A stretch of 64,000 nt of DNA, taken from assembly GCA_022823625.1 (NCBI GenBank), contig JAJEHQ010000030.1, positions 31,472-95,471 on the forward strand, read 5' to 3'. Below, piece after piece: positions 1-9,392 of this stretch; positions within the stretch are counted from its first letter, which is position 1, and every line of letters begins with the position of its first letter. The notes beneath the pieces were generated by a model. It saw only the letters and a list, made by a program, of their open reading frames with translations, did no database searches and had not been told where the DNA came from. Source of the stretch: Gammaproteobacteria bacterium. Its GTDB lineage: Bacteria; Pseudomonadota; Gammaproteobacteria; Arenicellales; JAJDZL01. The position numbers were made by a program, and so were the translations under genes.

Positions 1-1
1 A

Positions 2-1306
2 TACAGGTTGCACCTGGATCGTGGATTGCTAAGTGAGCTGATTTCATCCATTCCTTCAGAGATGACGCTTCATGCCAGGGACCCCGAAAAGTCTGTCAGG
101 GTCGGAGGACGCTCTACCATATTTGTACCAATGGCTGGAGCACCGTACATACGAGATCTGGAAGATCGTCGTAGAAATCCAACGCTGGATGATCTTGCTA
201 TGCTGCACAGACTTGCTCATCTTTCTCCGGCAATTCACTCGACTTCACATCACATTGTAGAGCCGATGGATCACCCCGTATCACACCGTCATCTTCGTAT
301 TGCATACTCGTCGATGAAAAACTCCGACAAAACAATGATGGGAATGACGACTTCTCCCAAAAATGCTGCCGACGTACTGGAAATGTGCGCAATATTGTTT
401 GGAGAGGAGTTCATGGAATTACATCCGGTTGTAGTCGGCAACTGCAATGGGAATTCCCCTCTGTTATGGGATGAGACAATGTTGGGAGCACTGCGAGAAT
501 TTTCTAAACGTAATCAGCCCATACTTTGCTCACCTTTTGTCTTAGGTGGTGCCAATACCCCCGCCTCTACTGCACCCGCTGTGGCACAGCTTAATGCAGA
601 AGCCTTGTCTGCACTCGCGTACACGCAGGTTGTAAGAAAGGGCAGCCCGGCGATTTATGGGCATTACCTCTCTACAGTATCGATGGCCTCAGGTGCACCT
701 ATGGCCGGCACTCCTGAGATCAGTTTGATGAATTTCATGATCGGCCAGATGGCACGTTTCTACAATCTGCCCTGGCGAACTTCAAACACATTGGGTGGTT
801 CAAAAACTTTAGATGCACAAGCAGGCTATGAGAGTGCATCGACAATGATGGCAGTCCTGCTTTCTGGTGGAAACTATCTGTGGCACTCAGCGGGATGGAA
901 CGAAGCAGGGATGCATTGTTCAGTGGCGAAGTTCATTGTTGATGCAGAGCAGTGTGCTATGGGATATCGAATGGCTGAAGGAATTCGTTGGGATGATTTT
1001 GAGGAGGCTTTGGCAGCTGTTTCGGACATCGGTCCCGGAGGGCATTACTTAGGCCACCCGCACACCTTATTGAACTTTCAGCGGGGATTCTTCATGCCTA
1101 AGCAGTTTGACAACAATACTTACGAGCAGTGGGAAGCAGATGGCGCAACGACCATCACTGAACGCGCTTTGCAGACTGCAAAAGAGATGCTCATGTCCTA
1201 TGAGTTGCCACCTCTGGATGAATCTTTGGATGAAGCTTTACTGGACTATATTACCCGTCGGGAAAGGGAAATCCCAACATCCGACGAACTGAACTGGACA
1301 CATTAA
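2..1306 (+). CDS. MttB-family (trimethylamine methyltransferase-like) protein, 5' end outside window
   Basis: This is the C-terminal ~85% of a COG5598/MttB superfamily methyltransferase. Such proteins are TIM barrels that move a methyl group from a quaternary or tertiary amine to a corrinoid protein. The frame is open to the window edge, and the first residues align with about residue 85 of the complete paralogue at 45881, so roughly 85 residues are missing upstream. Shared landmarks are NGNSPLLWDE, the FVLGGANTPA strand, FYNLPWRTSN and a GPGGHYLGHPHTL segment near the C-terminus. No amber codon interrupts it, so it belongs to the non-pyrrolysine branch (glycine-betaine-type), whose substrates vary. 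It is followed after 81 bp by an FAD oxidoreductase gene on the same strand. Substrate is unknown. Confidence 0.88.
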   Translation, partial: YRLHLDRGLLSELISSIPSEMTLHARDPEKSVRVGGRSTIFVPMAGAPYIRDLEDRRRNPTLDDLAMLHRLAHLSPAIHSTSHHIVEPMDHPVSHRHLRIAYSSMKNSDKTMMGMTTSPKNAADVLEMCAILFGEEFMELHPVVVGNCNGNSPLLWDETMLGALREFSKRNQPILCSPFVLGGANTPASTAPAVAQLNAEALSALAYTQVVRKGSPAIYGHYLSTVSMASGAPMAGTPEISLMNFMIGQMARFYNLPWRTSNTLGGSKTLDAQAGYESASTMMAVLLSGGNYLWHSAGWNEAGMHCSVAKFIVDAEQCAMGYRMAEGIRWDDFEEALAAVSDIGPGGHYLGHPHTLLNFQRGFFMPKQFDNNTYEQWEADGATTITERALQTAKEMLMSYELPPLDESLDEALLDYITRREREIPTSDELNWTH

Positions 1307-1387
1307 CCATCTTCGGTTGCAGTTTTTCTTTATTTTGAATGTCGCTCAGCGATTCAGCAATTTAGGTAACTAACGGGTCACTTTTCT

Positions 1388-2722
1388 ATGCAAGTCAGTC
1401 GTCTGCCATTTGATCCTGGGCCAGCCGGGTGGGCAAGCATTGTAGCCCGTGGGCCGACTTACCCGAAACTGGAAAATGACATAACGGTCGATTTTGCAGT
1501 AGTTGGGGCAGGATTTGCCGGTTTATCTGCCGCCAGACGCCTACGACAGTTGGAACCAAAGAGCAAAATTGCGATTTTTGAAGCAAGAGAAATTTGTGAA
1601 GGTTCCTCAGGACGAAATTCCGGCTTTATGATTGATTTGCCTCATAACTTGGGTTCGAAAGATTATGTTGGGCAGATCGAAATTGATCGACAGCAAACAG
1701 CACTGAATCGCGAAGCCATTCAGTTTGCTCAGGAAGCCGCTGAGGAATACCATCTGACGGAAGAGACTTTTAGTATTGCTGGAAAAATAAACGCGGCAGC
1801 TACTAAAACCGGACTCAAACACAATTCAGATTATGCGGCACATCTGTCGAAACTGAACGAGCCTTGTGAAATTCTTGACGCAAAACAGATGTATGAGATT
1901 TGCGGGTCACGTTACTACCTTGGTGGGCTTGCAACCCCAGGCAACGGTCTGATTAAACCAGGGCTGTATGTCCGCGGCATCGCGAAGGGTATAAGTCAAA
2001 GTGATGTTCAAATTTACGAAAAATCTCCGATCTTAAGCCTGAAAAAATTTGGAAACGCCTGGAAGTTAAAGACACCAGAGGGTGCTGTTGAGGCAAAAAT
2101 CGTTGTCTTGGCAGTGAATGGTCACATTGAGAGTTTTGGTTTTTTTCGCCATCGATTGATGCACATTTATCTGTACGCTTCGATAACAAGGCAATTGACC
2201 AGCGACGAGATCAAAACACTGAGTGGAGAGCCAGCCTGGGGATTTACTCCTGCGGATTCCTTGGGTTCAACTGTACGCCGAATATCTGGGGCAGGGGGAG
2301 ATCGTATTGTGATGAGAAACGGAATCAGTTGGGCGCCAAACAGAACCGTACCGATTTCACGACTGGAAAGAGCAAGGCGGTCTCACGTTCGATCCTTTAA
2401 GCGGAGGTTTCCTAACTTGGCTAAAGTGAACATGGAATACAGTTGGGGCGGTTTATTGTGTCTTAGTCGAAATGCTGTACCTGTGTTTGGAGAGCTTGAT
2501 ACGGGTCTTCATTCTGCTTGTTGTCAAAATGGTCTCGGTACGGTGCAGGGTACACTGCACGGAAAATTGGTTGCTGAATTCATCTGTGGACATCGATCAA
2601 GTTCAGTAGATCATGTCCTTAAGCTCGCTAAGCCAGTTAAATTGCCACCTGAACCATTCTGTACGATTGGAGCCGAAGTTGTTACACGCTGGGGTGAATT
2701 CAAAGCGGGAAGAGAACGTTAA
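1388..2722 (+). CDS. FAD-dependent amine oxidoreductase (DAO family)
   Basis: This 444-residue protein is a D-amino-acid oxidase (DAO) family flavoprotein. It has a Rossmann FAD motif, VVGAGFAGLSAARRL, at residues 38-52, a second conserved GRNSGF segment near residue 75, and a C-terminal YSWGGLLCLSRNAVPVFG region typical of the OrdL/PuuB group. The N-terminal extension of about 30 residues before the FAD motif also fits gamma-glutamylputrescine oxidase-like enzymes. The likely chemistry is oxidation of a secondary amine or N-methyl amino acid. It lies 81 bp downstream of an mttB-type gene, consistent with stepwise amine demethylation, but the substrate cannot be read from the sequence. Confidence 0.85.
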   Translation: MQVSRLPFDPGPAGWASIVARGPTYPKLENDITVDFAVVGAGFAGLSAARRLRQLEPKSKIAIFEAREICEGSSGRNSGFMIDLPHNLGSKDYVGQIEIDRQQTALNREAIQFAQEAAEEYHLTEETFSIAGKINAAATKTGLKHNSDYAAHLSKLNEPCEILDAKQMYEICGSRYYLGGLATPGNGLIKPGLYVRGIAKGISQSDVQIYEKSPILSLKKFGNAWKLKTPEGAVEAKIVVLAVNGHIESFGFFRHRLMHIYLYASITRQLTSDEIKTLSGEPAWGFTPADSLGSTVRRISGAGGDRIVMRNGISWAPNRTVPISRLERARRSHVRSFKRRFPNLAKVNMEYSWGGLLCLSRNAVPVFGELDTGLHSACCQNGLGTVQGTLHGKLVAEFICGHRSSSVDHVLKLAKPVKLPPEPFCTIGAEVVTRWGEFKAGRER

Positions 2723-2768
2723 AATTCTTCATCCATAAAGTTCTTCAATTGAATATTTTCGTACCGTA

Positions 2769-3545
2769 TTGATTCAAGTCTTGAAAAATCAGAGCATATT
2801 GCTGAGCTCAAACGGAGTATTCAGACTTTGTCTATGTTTGGCACTTTCTTTGGTTGTCGGTCGCGTATCTGCAGATACCTGGCAGGGACTCAATGTCGAG
2901 CCAGAATATCGATGCTCACCCTATAACTCAAAGGATTACACCTATCCTCAAGCTGTAGAACCCGAAATTATTCGTCTGATTGGAAAAATTTACAGCCCTT
3001 ATACGGGGCGATGTTTTGCCAGCCGTTACGAAACCGATATTGAGCACATTGTTGCTCGGAGTGAAGCGCATGACAGCGGTTTGTGTGCGGCTAGCTTAGC
3101 TGTTCGCAAGAAGTTTGCTTCAGATCTGTTGAACCTCACCCTCGCAAGCCCCTATGTCAATCGAAATCAAAAGTCTCATCACGATGCCGCAGAGTGGGTG
3201 CCGGACTTGAATCAATGCTGGTTTGCAAACCGGGTCATTGCTGTCAAGCGAAAGTATGGCTTAAGTGTTGACCAACGTGAGGCTGCGGCTCTACGGGCAA
3301 TCCTATCTCGTTGTGATTCATTCGAAATGATTGTGCTCGAATGTTCCGATACGACCGAAGTAGCGCCTACTCAACCCACACTACAGCAATCAACGTCAGA
3401 TCCCTTGGCGGTATGGGACGACAACCGAAACGGTCGCATCACTTGCAAGGAAGCCTTGCGACACGGTATTGCACCTGTTTACAGAGACCATCCCGCATAT
3501 CCGTTCATGCGAGATGCTGATGGTGACGGTGTCGTCTGCGAATAG
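2769..3545 (+). CDS. Secreted HNH (DUF1524/GmrSD-C-like) nuclease with Excalibur domain
   Basis: The protein appears to be an exported endonuclease. A hydrophobic stretch (about residues 18-35, ending VGRVSA) looks like a Sec signal peptide. The core carries an HNH-type pattern: EHIVARSEAH at about residue 93, then NLTLASPYVNRNQKSHHDAAEW. The C-terminal ~40 residues form an Excalibur calcium-binding motif, DADGDGVVCE, ending the protein. Several cysteines suggest disulfides in the periplasm or outside the cell. The frame opens with TTG at 2769; TTG at 2781 is an alternative because no in-frame ATG precedes the signal peptide. It converges on ilvE with only 6 bp between stop codons. Confidence 0.8.
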   Translation: MIQVLKNQSILLSSNGVFRLCLCLALSLVVGRVSADTWQGLNVEPEYRCSPYNSKDYTYPQAVEPEIIRLIGKIYSPYTGRCFASRYETDIEHIVARSEAHDSGLCAASLAVRKKFASDLLNLTLASPYVNRNQKSHHDAAEWVPDLNQCWFANRVIAVKRKYGLSVDQREAAALRAILSRCDSFEMIVLECSDTTEVAPTQPTLQQSTSDPLAVWDDNRNGRITCKEALRHGIAPVYRDHPAYPFMRDADGDGVVCE

Positions 3546-3551
3546 TCCTGA

Positions 3552-4628
3552 TTAAGAGATAGCGACTTCTCTCGTCCAGTTATGAGTGTCTTCGACCTCG
3601 CCTCGCTGAATTCCCAAGATTAACTTGTACAGTTTTTGACTGAGTGGCCCGATCTCGCCATTTCCAATTACATACTGCTGGCCGCGATAGCCGATGCTGC
3701 CAACAGCATTGACCACAACTGCTGTCCCACAACCAAATGCTTCCTGGAGTGTTTGATTTTTAATTCCGTCAATCACTTCATTGATATCAATCATTCTTTC
3801 TTCGCACTCAATTCCCATGTCGTGCGTCAACTGAATGACACTGTCTCGAGTAACGCCTGGTAAGATAGTACCCCTCAACGGTGGGGTAACCAGTTTTCCG
3901 TCAAGGACGAAGCAGATGTTCATCTGTCCGACCTCTTCGATGTACCGGTGCTCAACCCCATCTAACCACAAAATCTGGGCAAAGCCCTCATCTCGTCCTT
4001 GACATGAAGCTAGAAAGGTTGCTGCATAATTTCCTCCAACTTTGGCAGATCCAGTACCGCCTTGAATCGCGCGGGTGTACTTTTCCTCAGCTTTGAGTGC
4101 GACTGCAGGTGAACCCGCACCAAAGTATCCGCGTACCGGGGAGGTGATGATCAGAAAACGGTATCGATTTGCGGGCCGAACATCCAGACTACCTTCATCG
4201 GCGAAAAGTACGGGCCGAACGTAAAGCGCCTGACCTTCATAGGGTGGTACCCATTGATGATCAACTCGAACCAACTCCTCGATAGCACTCAGAAACGTTT
4301 CTAATTCGACTGGTGGTATGCACATTCTGATGCATGAGTCGGTCAGTCGCTTGTGATTCATATCCGGACGAAAAAGCCGGATTTTTCCATCTACTCCGCG
4401 GTACGCCTTCATTCCTTCGAATATTGTCTGACCATAGTGAAGTGAGGCGGATACCGGATGAACTTCGATCAATCCAAATGGCTCAATTCGATGATTCTGC
4501 CATTGACCATCGATGTACTCCATGGCAAACATATGGTCGCTGAATTGGGAGCCAAATTGTAAATTTTTGAAATCGATTTCTGATATTCGGCTATGTTTGG
4601 TTCTGCTGATTTTTATCTGGGTAACCAT
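3552..4628 (-). CDS. ilvE: Branched-chain amino acid aminotransferase
   Basis: This PLP enzyme (358 residues, fold type IV) interconverts leucine, isoleucine or valine with their 2-oxo acids using 2-oxoglutarate. The PLP lysine is K196 in GTGSAKVGGNYA. Other family landmarks are LHYGQTIFEGMKAYR near residue 64, ALYVRPVLFADEGSL at about 134, and LPGVTRDSVIQL. Length and motif order match the eukaryote-like class II BCAT group rather than the ~300-residue E. coli IlvE. It is a single gene on the minus strand starting at ATG 4628, with a 447-bp non-coding stretch upstream. Confidence 0.95.
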   Translation of the reverse strand: MVTQIKISRTKHSRISEIDFKNLQFGSQFSDHMFAMEYIDGQWQNHRIEPFGLIEVHPVSASLHYGQTIFEGMKAYRGVDGKIRLFRPDMNHKRLTDSCIRMCIPPVELETFLSAIEELVRVDHQWVPPYEGQALYVRPVLFADEGSLDVRPANRYRFLIITSPVRGYFGAGSPAVALKAEEKYTRAIQGGTGSAKVGGNYAATFLASCQGRDEGFAQILWLDGVEHRYIEEVGQMNICFVLDGKLVTPPLRGTILPGVTRDSVIQLTHDMGIECEERMIDINEVIDGIKNQTLQEAFGCGTAVVVNAVGSIGYRGQQYVIGNGEIGPLSQKLYKLILGIQRGEVEDTHNWTREVAIS

Positions 4629-5075
4629 TGAATTTGTTGGTGTTTTCTAAGTGATTGACGATTCAGCTGTTGAATCGCGCTGAGGGAATCTGACCTGAAG
4701 TGGGATAAAGTACGTCAAGTCAAATTGTCGAACAGAGCACTATTTTATGTATCGATCCACTTCCAAGCTATCACGTGGACACACTTGACACAGTAGACAA
4801 GGTGATATTCAATCATTCGCATACAAATTGGTTTGTGGCAATTCCACAATGGTACGGTCAAGTGGTTCAAGCGTGCGTGTGTTCGTGGAGATTATACGTG
4901 CAGCACACTAGCGAGGCAGTTGCGCGAATGTGGCCAATTGCGCACTAGCAGAAAGCGGTTGCGCGAAGCTCACGCCCACAAGATACTGCTGGAAACTGGC
5001 AAGCGAGTTAACGATTCAGTTGTAGGCTGAGTCATTCACAGTAGATCTATAAGGTTATCTACGCTTGTTGATATT
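4629..5075. other. Intergenic stretch with three TTGCGC repeats
   Basis: No convincing gene is seen. Positions 4920-4964 hold three TTGCGC copies (4920, 4938, 4959), spaced 18 and 21 bp, within imperfect palindromes. An open frame from 4833 encodes NGTVKWF near its start, which matches the first strand of cold-shock domains, but the rest does not continue as one. It may be a remnant or coincidence. Confidence 0.35.
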
Positions 5076-5867
5076 TCAATCAGATTGCTGGTAAAAATTC
5101 TTGACGGTATCATGCGCCACTTGTTGCAAAAATAGCCTCGTTTCGGCATCGATCGCACCAAAAATATCGTATTGGTTGCCGACAGGTGACTGATTGTACA
5201 GGCTCGCAAACACCGTGGCTGCGCCTAGGTAAGTACCGAGTAGAGATGGATGCGTACCGTCGTACGCCTTGTGCAATTGAAGATCTGGGCGACGACGATA
5301 CGACTCCTCGAATGCGAGACCCACTGGCACAACCAAAGCGTCAACTTTATTCCCCATGTTTGTATACAGTGAATCGATATCTCGCATCATATCGTTTCGC
5401 TGAAGTTTGTGAGGAAACACATAAGCTGGAGTCATGTAGAGGGCAACTTCGCCACCTCGGCTACGGATGGATTTCGCATGCTGTTCGACAGCATTTTCAA
5501 ATTGTGCACTTTGTTCCTCGATCAGAGCCGCAGAACTATGTCCTTGCAGAATCACCACCTGAAATGGTTCGTCAACTCCTAGTTGACCGGGTTTAAGGTA
5601 ATTTGCCACTTCGTGATGGTTAAGTCTCGCACCGTTGATCGTAACGGATTTAAAATTTGTGTCAGCGCGGTCGTGCAGTCCCGCGGAAATTACCATTCGT
5701 AGCAGATGATCGTGAAGGCTGTCGTTGTAGTAAAAATAACTGTTTCCGACAAAAAGCAGGTGTGAAGGATTGGTGACAGCTAATGTCTTGACCGATGGTG
5801 ATTCGCTCGCAAGAGCGGTCCCTGATAGTCCGACAATTGTGAAAAGCAGCAAATGAATAATCTTCAT
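5076..5867 (-). CDS. Exported SGNH/GDSL-type hydrolase
   Basis: A secreted esterase/lipase-like protein of the SGNH fold is indicated. Block I reads LLFVGNSYFYYND (nucleophile Ser in GNS, shortly after the signal peptide), and the C-terminal Asp-His pair is in DGTHPSLLGTYLGA. VVILQGHSSA could supply the oxyanion region. I chose ATG 5867 because it starts a clear Sec signal peptide (MKIIHLLLFTIVGLSGTALA) and has AAAGG 8 bp upstream. An in-frame ATG at 5903 would add 12 residues before the signal sequence. It is a single minus-strand gene whose start lies 65 bp from the end of fhcC, and its substrate is unknown. Confidence 0.8.
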   Translation of the reverse strand: MKIIHLLLFTIVGLSGTALASESPSVKTLAVTNPSHLLFVGNSYFYYNDSLHDHLLRMVISAGLHDRADTNFKSVTINGARLNHHEVANYLKPGQLGVDEPFQVVILQGHSSAALIEEQSAQFENAVEQHAKSIRSRGGEVALYMTPAYVFPHKLQRNDMMRDIDSLYTNMGNKVDALVVPVGLAFEESYRRRPDLQLHKAYDGTHPSLLGTYLGAATVFASLYNQSPVGNQYDIFGAIDAETRLFLQQVAHDTVKNFYQQSD

Positions 5868-5932
5868 TTTTGTGCCTTTCAGATTTATTCTGTAAAGGTT
5901 CATTTTTCTTCATTGGTGGTCAAATCGCTTGT

Positions 5933-6754
5933 TCAAATGACGAAAATCTCACCCATTCCGTGAATTTTGAGATCGCCGACAAAGCGTTTTCGAGGAGAAC
6001 AGGAGAGAAGGGTTTGATGGATTCTTTCATTACAACCTTCCATGTATGAACAAAAGATATTCCAATATGTGTTGTCTTTACATACCTGTTCGAAGAACGA
6101 ATCAGCCGATAAACTCGGTTCGGATGCGCAAATGATTGTACCGCGCCGCATATGGGTGCCAGGTAGGTTCGCCTGACCGCCAAGTAACAGTACAGTGCCA
6201 CTAATCATACTGCAACAGGCACCAACACCAACATCACCGTAGACTGCGATAAGCCCTCGTCTCATCCGATTTCCCAATCGAGACCCGGCGTTGCCTTTAA
6301 CGACAATCCTTCCCTCATTCATACCAATTTTTTCACCTGGTAAGCTCGCTCCAAGCCCATTTCCTGCGTCTGCGTCAATCACGAGTTGACCACCATTTAA
6401 ACCGCATCCTGAAAAATCACCAACTGAACCTTCGACGTGAACACATCCTCCTCGCTGTGACTGCGCTGTAAACGAACCAGCGTTACCAATCACCTTAATC
6501 GTTCCGCGTTTCCAACCTGTACCGATTCCTTCTAACTTGGCATTTGAATTTTCGATCACAATGTTCTGGTGATCTTTTCCTGAAACTTTGAATAAGTCTC
6601 CAATCCGTAACGCATCGGGTCGACTTGACATCAGAACCTGCTCAGCCTTCTTGTTTGACATCCTCGAATCGACAATTTTTTTCAAAATTCTCATATCAAC
6701 AGGAAAGTCCATTTTTTCCTTGCGAGTGAATGTTAGTGGTTTTACAGAACTCAT
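5933..6754 (-). CDS. fhcC: Formyltransferase/hydrolase complex subunit C
   Basis: This is the FhcC subunit of the bacterial formyltransferase/hydrolase complex, related to archaeal formylmethanofuran dehydrogenase subunit C. The middle of the protein is a parallel beta-helix built from glycine-rich repeats such as GTIKVIGNAGS, GCVHVEGSVGDFSG, GRIVVKGNAGSRLG and GLIAVYGDVG. It is a non-catalytic scaffold of the complex that hydrolyses the formyl carrier to formate. Length (273 aa) is normal. It is the last gene of the fhcBADC operon, 67 bp after fhcD. Confidence 0.95.
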   Translation of the reverse strand: MSSVKPLTFTRKEKMDFPVDMRILKKIVDSRMSNKKAEQVLMSSRPDALRIGDLFKVSGKDHQNIVIENSNAKLEGIGTGWKRGTIKVIGNAGSFTAQSQRGGCVHVEGSVGDFSGCGLNGGQLVIDADAGNGLGASLPGEKIGMNEGRIVVKGNAGSRLGNRMRRGLIAVYGDVGVGACCSMISGTVLLLGGQANLPGTHMRRGTIICASEPSLSADSFFEQVCKDNTYWNIFCSYMEGCNERIHQTLLSCSPRKRFVGDLKIHGMGEIFVI

Positions 6755-6821
6755 TACTTACTGTTTGCTATCAGATCGGTAGTTTCAATTCCAGATCACT
6801 TTGTTGGATTCAATTTGAAGC

Positions 6822-7739
6822 TTAAGCGCAGTCAATCAAGGAGTGTAGGTGAAAATGATAGGGTCCGAGTTTACCGCCAAAGTTTGAAGCGGTAATTTCC
6901 AAAATTCTTTCGGATCGTTCTCCCAAACAGGCGGCAACAATCCCGTCGCGCATCGCATCACCGACGGCAGATTCATTTAACCCATCAATGACTATCTCCA
7001 ATACAGCATTTGCGTCATCTGGCAAATTGGTTGGCACCAGTCCTCGAAGAGTCGGGCAGTAAGCATCGTTTGTGGATGCAATGAGTCTGCGGTATTTTGA
7101 ACCAACTTTGGAACCCGAACGTACCACACCACCAGGAAAAGGTGTAATCACACTGGCTACTTTATTGATTGCTGCGACGGCAGATTCTGCTACACTCAGC
7201 GCACTGTCAATGTCTTTTGCGACAATCAGAAAATTTCCACCACCAATAGCATCAATCCGGTGTGTCACATCTTCGCAGACAAACTCGCCATCCATAACAG
7301 GAATTCGCCAGTACCGCTTGTTTCCTAGCTTCTTAGAGATCTGATAACCGTCACCGAAGTACCGGATTGCCCTTCCCAATGCAACTGGTTTGCCTTCGTC
7401 CATGCCAGAAAAAACTGCACTAGTTGGTGAAGTCAAAAGACATTGACCGACTCTGTCTCTTAGTTGGGCTTCCAACTGATCGCCCGACATTGCAAAGAAC
7501 AAAATTGCAGCGCCTTCACGTCCATCTGGAGTTTGCGAAGGTTTCAGCCACCGCTCAACTCCTGCTTCAACCTTGCAGGCAATGACTGATGTCGCAAATC
7601 CTGTAACCGAGTTGACGGCATGCTTCAACCAAACTGTGTTTCGCGCGGTTACCACGATACGAGTCGCTTTCATCGGAAATGCCTCAGCAAAGGTTTTCCG
7701 AATCAGTATGCCATTGAGTGTGATGTTGGGATGACTCAT
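6822..7739 (-). CDS. fhcD: Formylmethanofuran:H4MPT formyltransferase (Ftr/FhcD)
   Basis: FhcD transfers the formyl group from formyl-H4MPT to the methanofuran-like cofactor held by FhcAB. The 305-residue protein matches Ftr from the N-terminal LNGILIRKTFAEAFPMKATR to the C-terminal FGGKLGPYHFHLHSL. The conserved FPGGVVRSGSKVGSKYR segment lies in the middle. It sits 6 bp downstream of fhcA in the operon order fhcB-A-D-C that is typical of methylotrophic bacteria. The protein is cytoplasmic and carries no signal. Confidence 0.96.
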   Translation of the reverse strand: MSHPNITLNGILIRKTFAEAFPMKATRIVVTARNTVWLKHAVNSVTGFATSVIACKVEAGVERWLKPSQTPDGREGAAILFFAMSGDQLEAQLRDRVGQCLLTSPTSAVFSGMDEGKPVALGRAIRYFGDGYQISKKLGNKRYWRIPVMDGEFVCEDVTHRIDAIGGGNFLIVAKDIDSALSVAESAVAAINKVASVITPFPGGVVRSGSKVGSKYRRLIASTNDAYCPTLRGLVPTNLPDDANAVLEIVIDGLNESAVGDAMRDGIVAACLGERSERILEITASNFGGKLGPYHFHLHSLIDCA

Positions 7740-7745
7740 ACCTGC

Positions 7746-9392
7746 CTAATAGTAAACGACATCTGATCCGATCGCATTGGACATTTCATCGTCGCTGATT
7801 TTGAAATTGCTGAATCGTGTGGTTCTATACATCTCAAAGTGTGGTTTTAGTTCCTTTTCAATTCCTGAATCGAAATCGACGCCTTGACGAAGGGTACGTC
7901 CTCTTGGCATATGAATGATTTCACCATTCCTGACAACGGTTTGACCGCCCTTGATGACGAGAACTGGATGCCGAAAAACGGTATCCCAGTTTTCAGCAGG
8001 GCGATAGAGAACAACATCAGCGACGGCACCTGCTCCAAGATGTCCACGGTCTTTCAGTCCAAGTGACCGGGCAGGACCGGCACGTGTTAAAACAGCTATC
8101 TCGTACAGTGAGTATTCGCGCGAAATGTCTTTGATTGTGCTCATTTCCACTGCACCGCGATGAATGGTTGACAGCATGTCGTTTCGAAAACTTCGATCCA
8201 TCAGTAATCGAATAAGGTGGGGATAAGTTGTAAAGGATGCCCCGTTTGGATGATCGGTGGTAAGGAATACCTGCCACGGATTGTCAATCGTTAGAAATAG
8301 CTCAAGTCCGATTGCCCACTGCAGAGCATTGACAAAATTCTTTGACCGATATTTGAACGGGACGACACCACAGCCTGCTTCACATTCAATATCCATAAAC
8401 GTAGATTTATTGGGTGATGCCAAATCTTTGGTTCTAAATTGTGCCATCGTATCGGCAGATATCGTTACTGTTTGTCCAAACATTACGTGTCCGACATCAA
8501 CCGAGACGCTAGAGTCGCTGTTCACCGCCTGGGCAATCTCCAACGTTGCGGAGGAAAATTTCCGCTTGCCTTCAGTACCGTAGCTGTGAAACTGGACATG
8601 CGCCAGATGAATCGGTTTGCCATCAGCTGCATTGATCGTGCTTAACGTTGATCCAAAATTTCCAGGTATTCCCAGATTGCTGCAATGCGTATGCAAAGGA
8701 TGGGACAATCCAATATCCGAAATTGCAGTGGTAAGGGAACGCACGATCTGTCCGGGAGTGATGCCAAAATGTGAATGGGGTTCATCCACATCCAGCTTTC
8801 GCTGATTGAATTTAAAAGCACTGATTCCACCGGGATTGACTGCTTTGATCGCAATGCATTGAGTTGCATCCAACATCCATGCAACGTAGTCACGCAACTT
8901 CTGTGCATCAGCTTTTTCTGCCAGCAGTTTCAGAAAATAGTCATCATTTCCCAACACCAAATAACCACCAGTATCAAGGAGTGGGGTATCCGCCATTTCC
9001 AGATGTGCCTGTCGGGCGTTTGATGGCACAACCGCAGGCTCAAAGCACAGCGTGTATCCAAGTCTGGCATATTCTTTACCAGTGATTAGAGTTGATGGCA
9101 CGGCATGTTTACATACTGAATGATCAGCATCAAGTTCATTCAAATGTTCAGGTTCAAAGTAGTTCGCCATCATCATTCGCGCAATGTTCGCTTTTCCGCC
9201 ACCGATGTGAGAGTGAATGTCGATGCCACCTGCCATGACAATCATGCCGTGCGCATCAATGACATGATCAATGTGCTGATCAGTTGCAGGGCAGGGCACT
9301 AGTCGATCACTATCGATATAGAGGTCTCGGACCTCTCCGTTGATACCATTGGCTGGGTCGTAGATGGTACCGCCTTTAATTACTGTCAACAT
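7746..9392 (-). CDS. fhcA: Formyltransferase/hydrolase complex subunit A (FmdA-like amidohydrolase)
   Basis: FhcA is the metal-dependent amidohydrolase subunit that hydrolyses formylmethanofuran (or its bacterial analogue) to formate. Metal ligands of the amidohydrolase fold are visible as H60 and H62 in GGIDIHSHIGGGK, with further conserved regions LHTHCSNLG, PIHLAHVQFHSYG and LTTDHPNG. Its 548 residues match the family. The start overlaps fhcB by 7 bp, indicating translational coupling, and fhcD follows after 6 bp. Confidence 0.96.
   Translation of the reverse strand: MLTVIKGGTIYDPANGINGEVRDLYIDSDRLVPCPATDQHIDHVIDAHGMIVMAGGIDIHSHIGGGKANIARMMMANYFEPEHLNELDADHSVCKHAVPSTLITGKEYARLGYTLCFEPAVVPSNARQAHLEMADTPLLDTGGYLVLGNDDYFLKLLAEKADAQKLRDYVAWMLDATQCIAIKAVNPGGISAFKFNQRKLDVDEPHSHFGITPGQIVRSLTTAISDIGLSHPLHTHCSNLGIPGNFGSTLSTINAADGKPIHLAHVQFHSYGTEGKRKFSSATLEIAQAVNSDSSVSVDVGHVMFGQTVTISADTMAQFRTKDLASPNKSTFMDIECEAGCGVVPFKYRSKNFVNALQWAIGLELFLTIDNPWQVFLTTDHPNGASFTTYPHLIRLLMDRSFRNDMLSTIHRGAVEMSTIKDISREYSLYEIAVLTRAGPARSLGLKDRGHLGAGAVADVVLYRPAENWDTVFRHPVLVIKGGQTVVRNGEIIHMPRGRTLRQGVDFDSGIEKELKPHFEMYRTTRFSNFKISDDEMSNAIGSDVVYY

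Noticed and set aside
4900..4990. Integron attC-like site
   Set aside because: The TTGCGC repeats form only imperfect palindromes, without the R and L box arrangement and without a cassette or integrase nearby.
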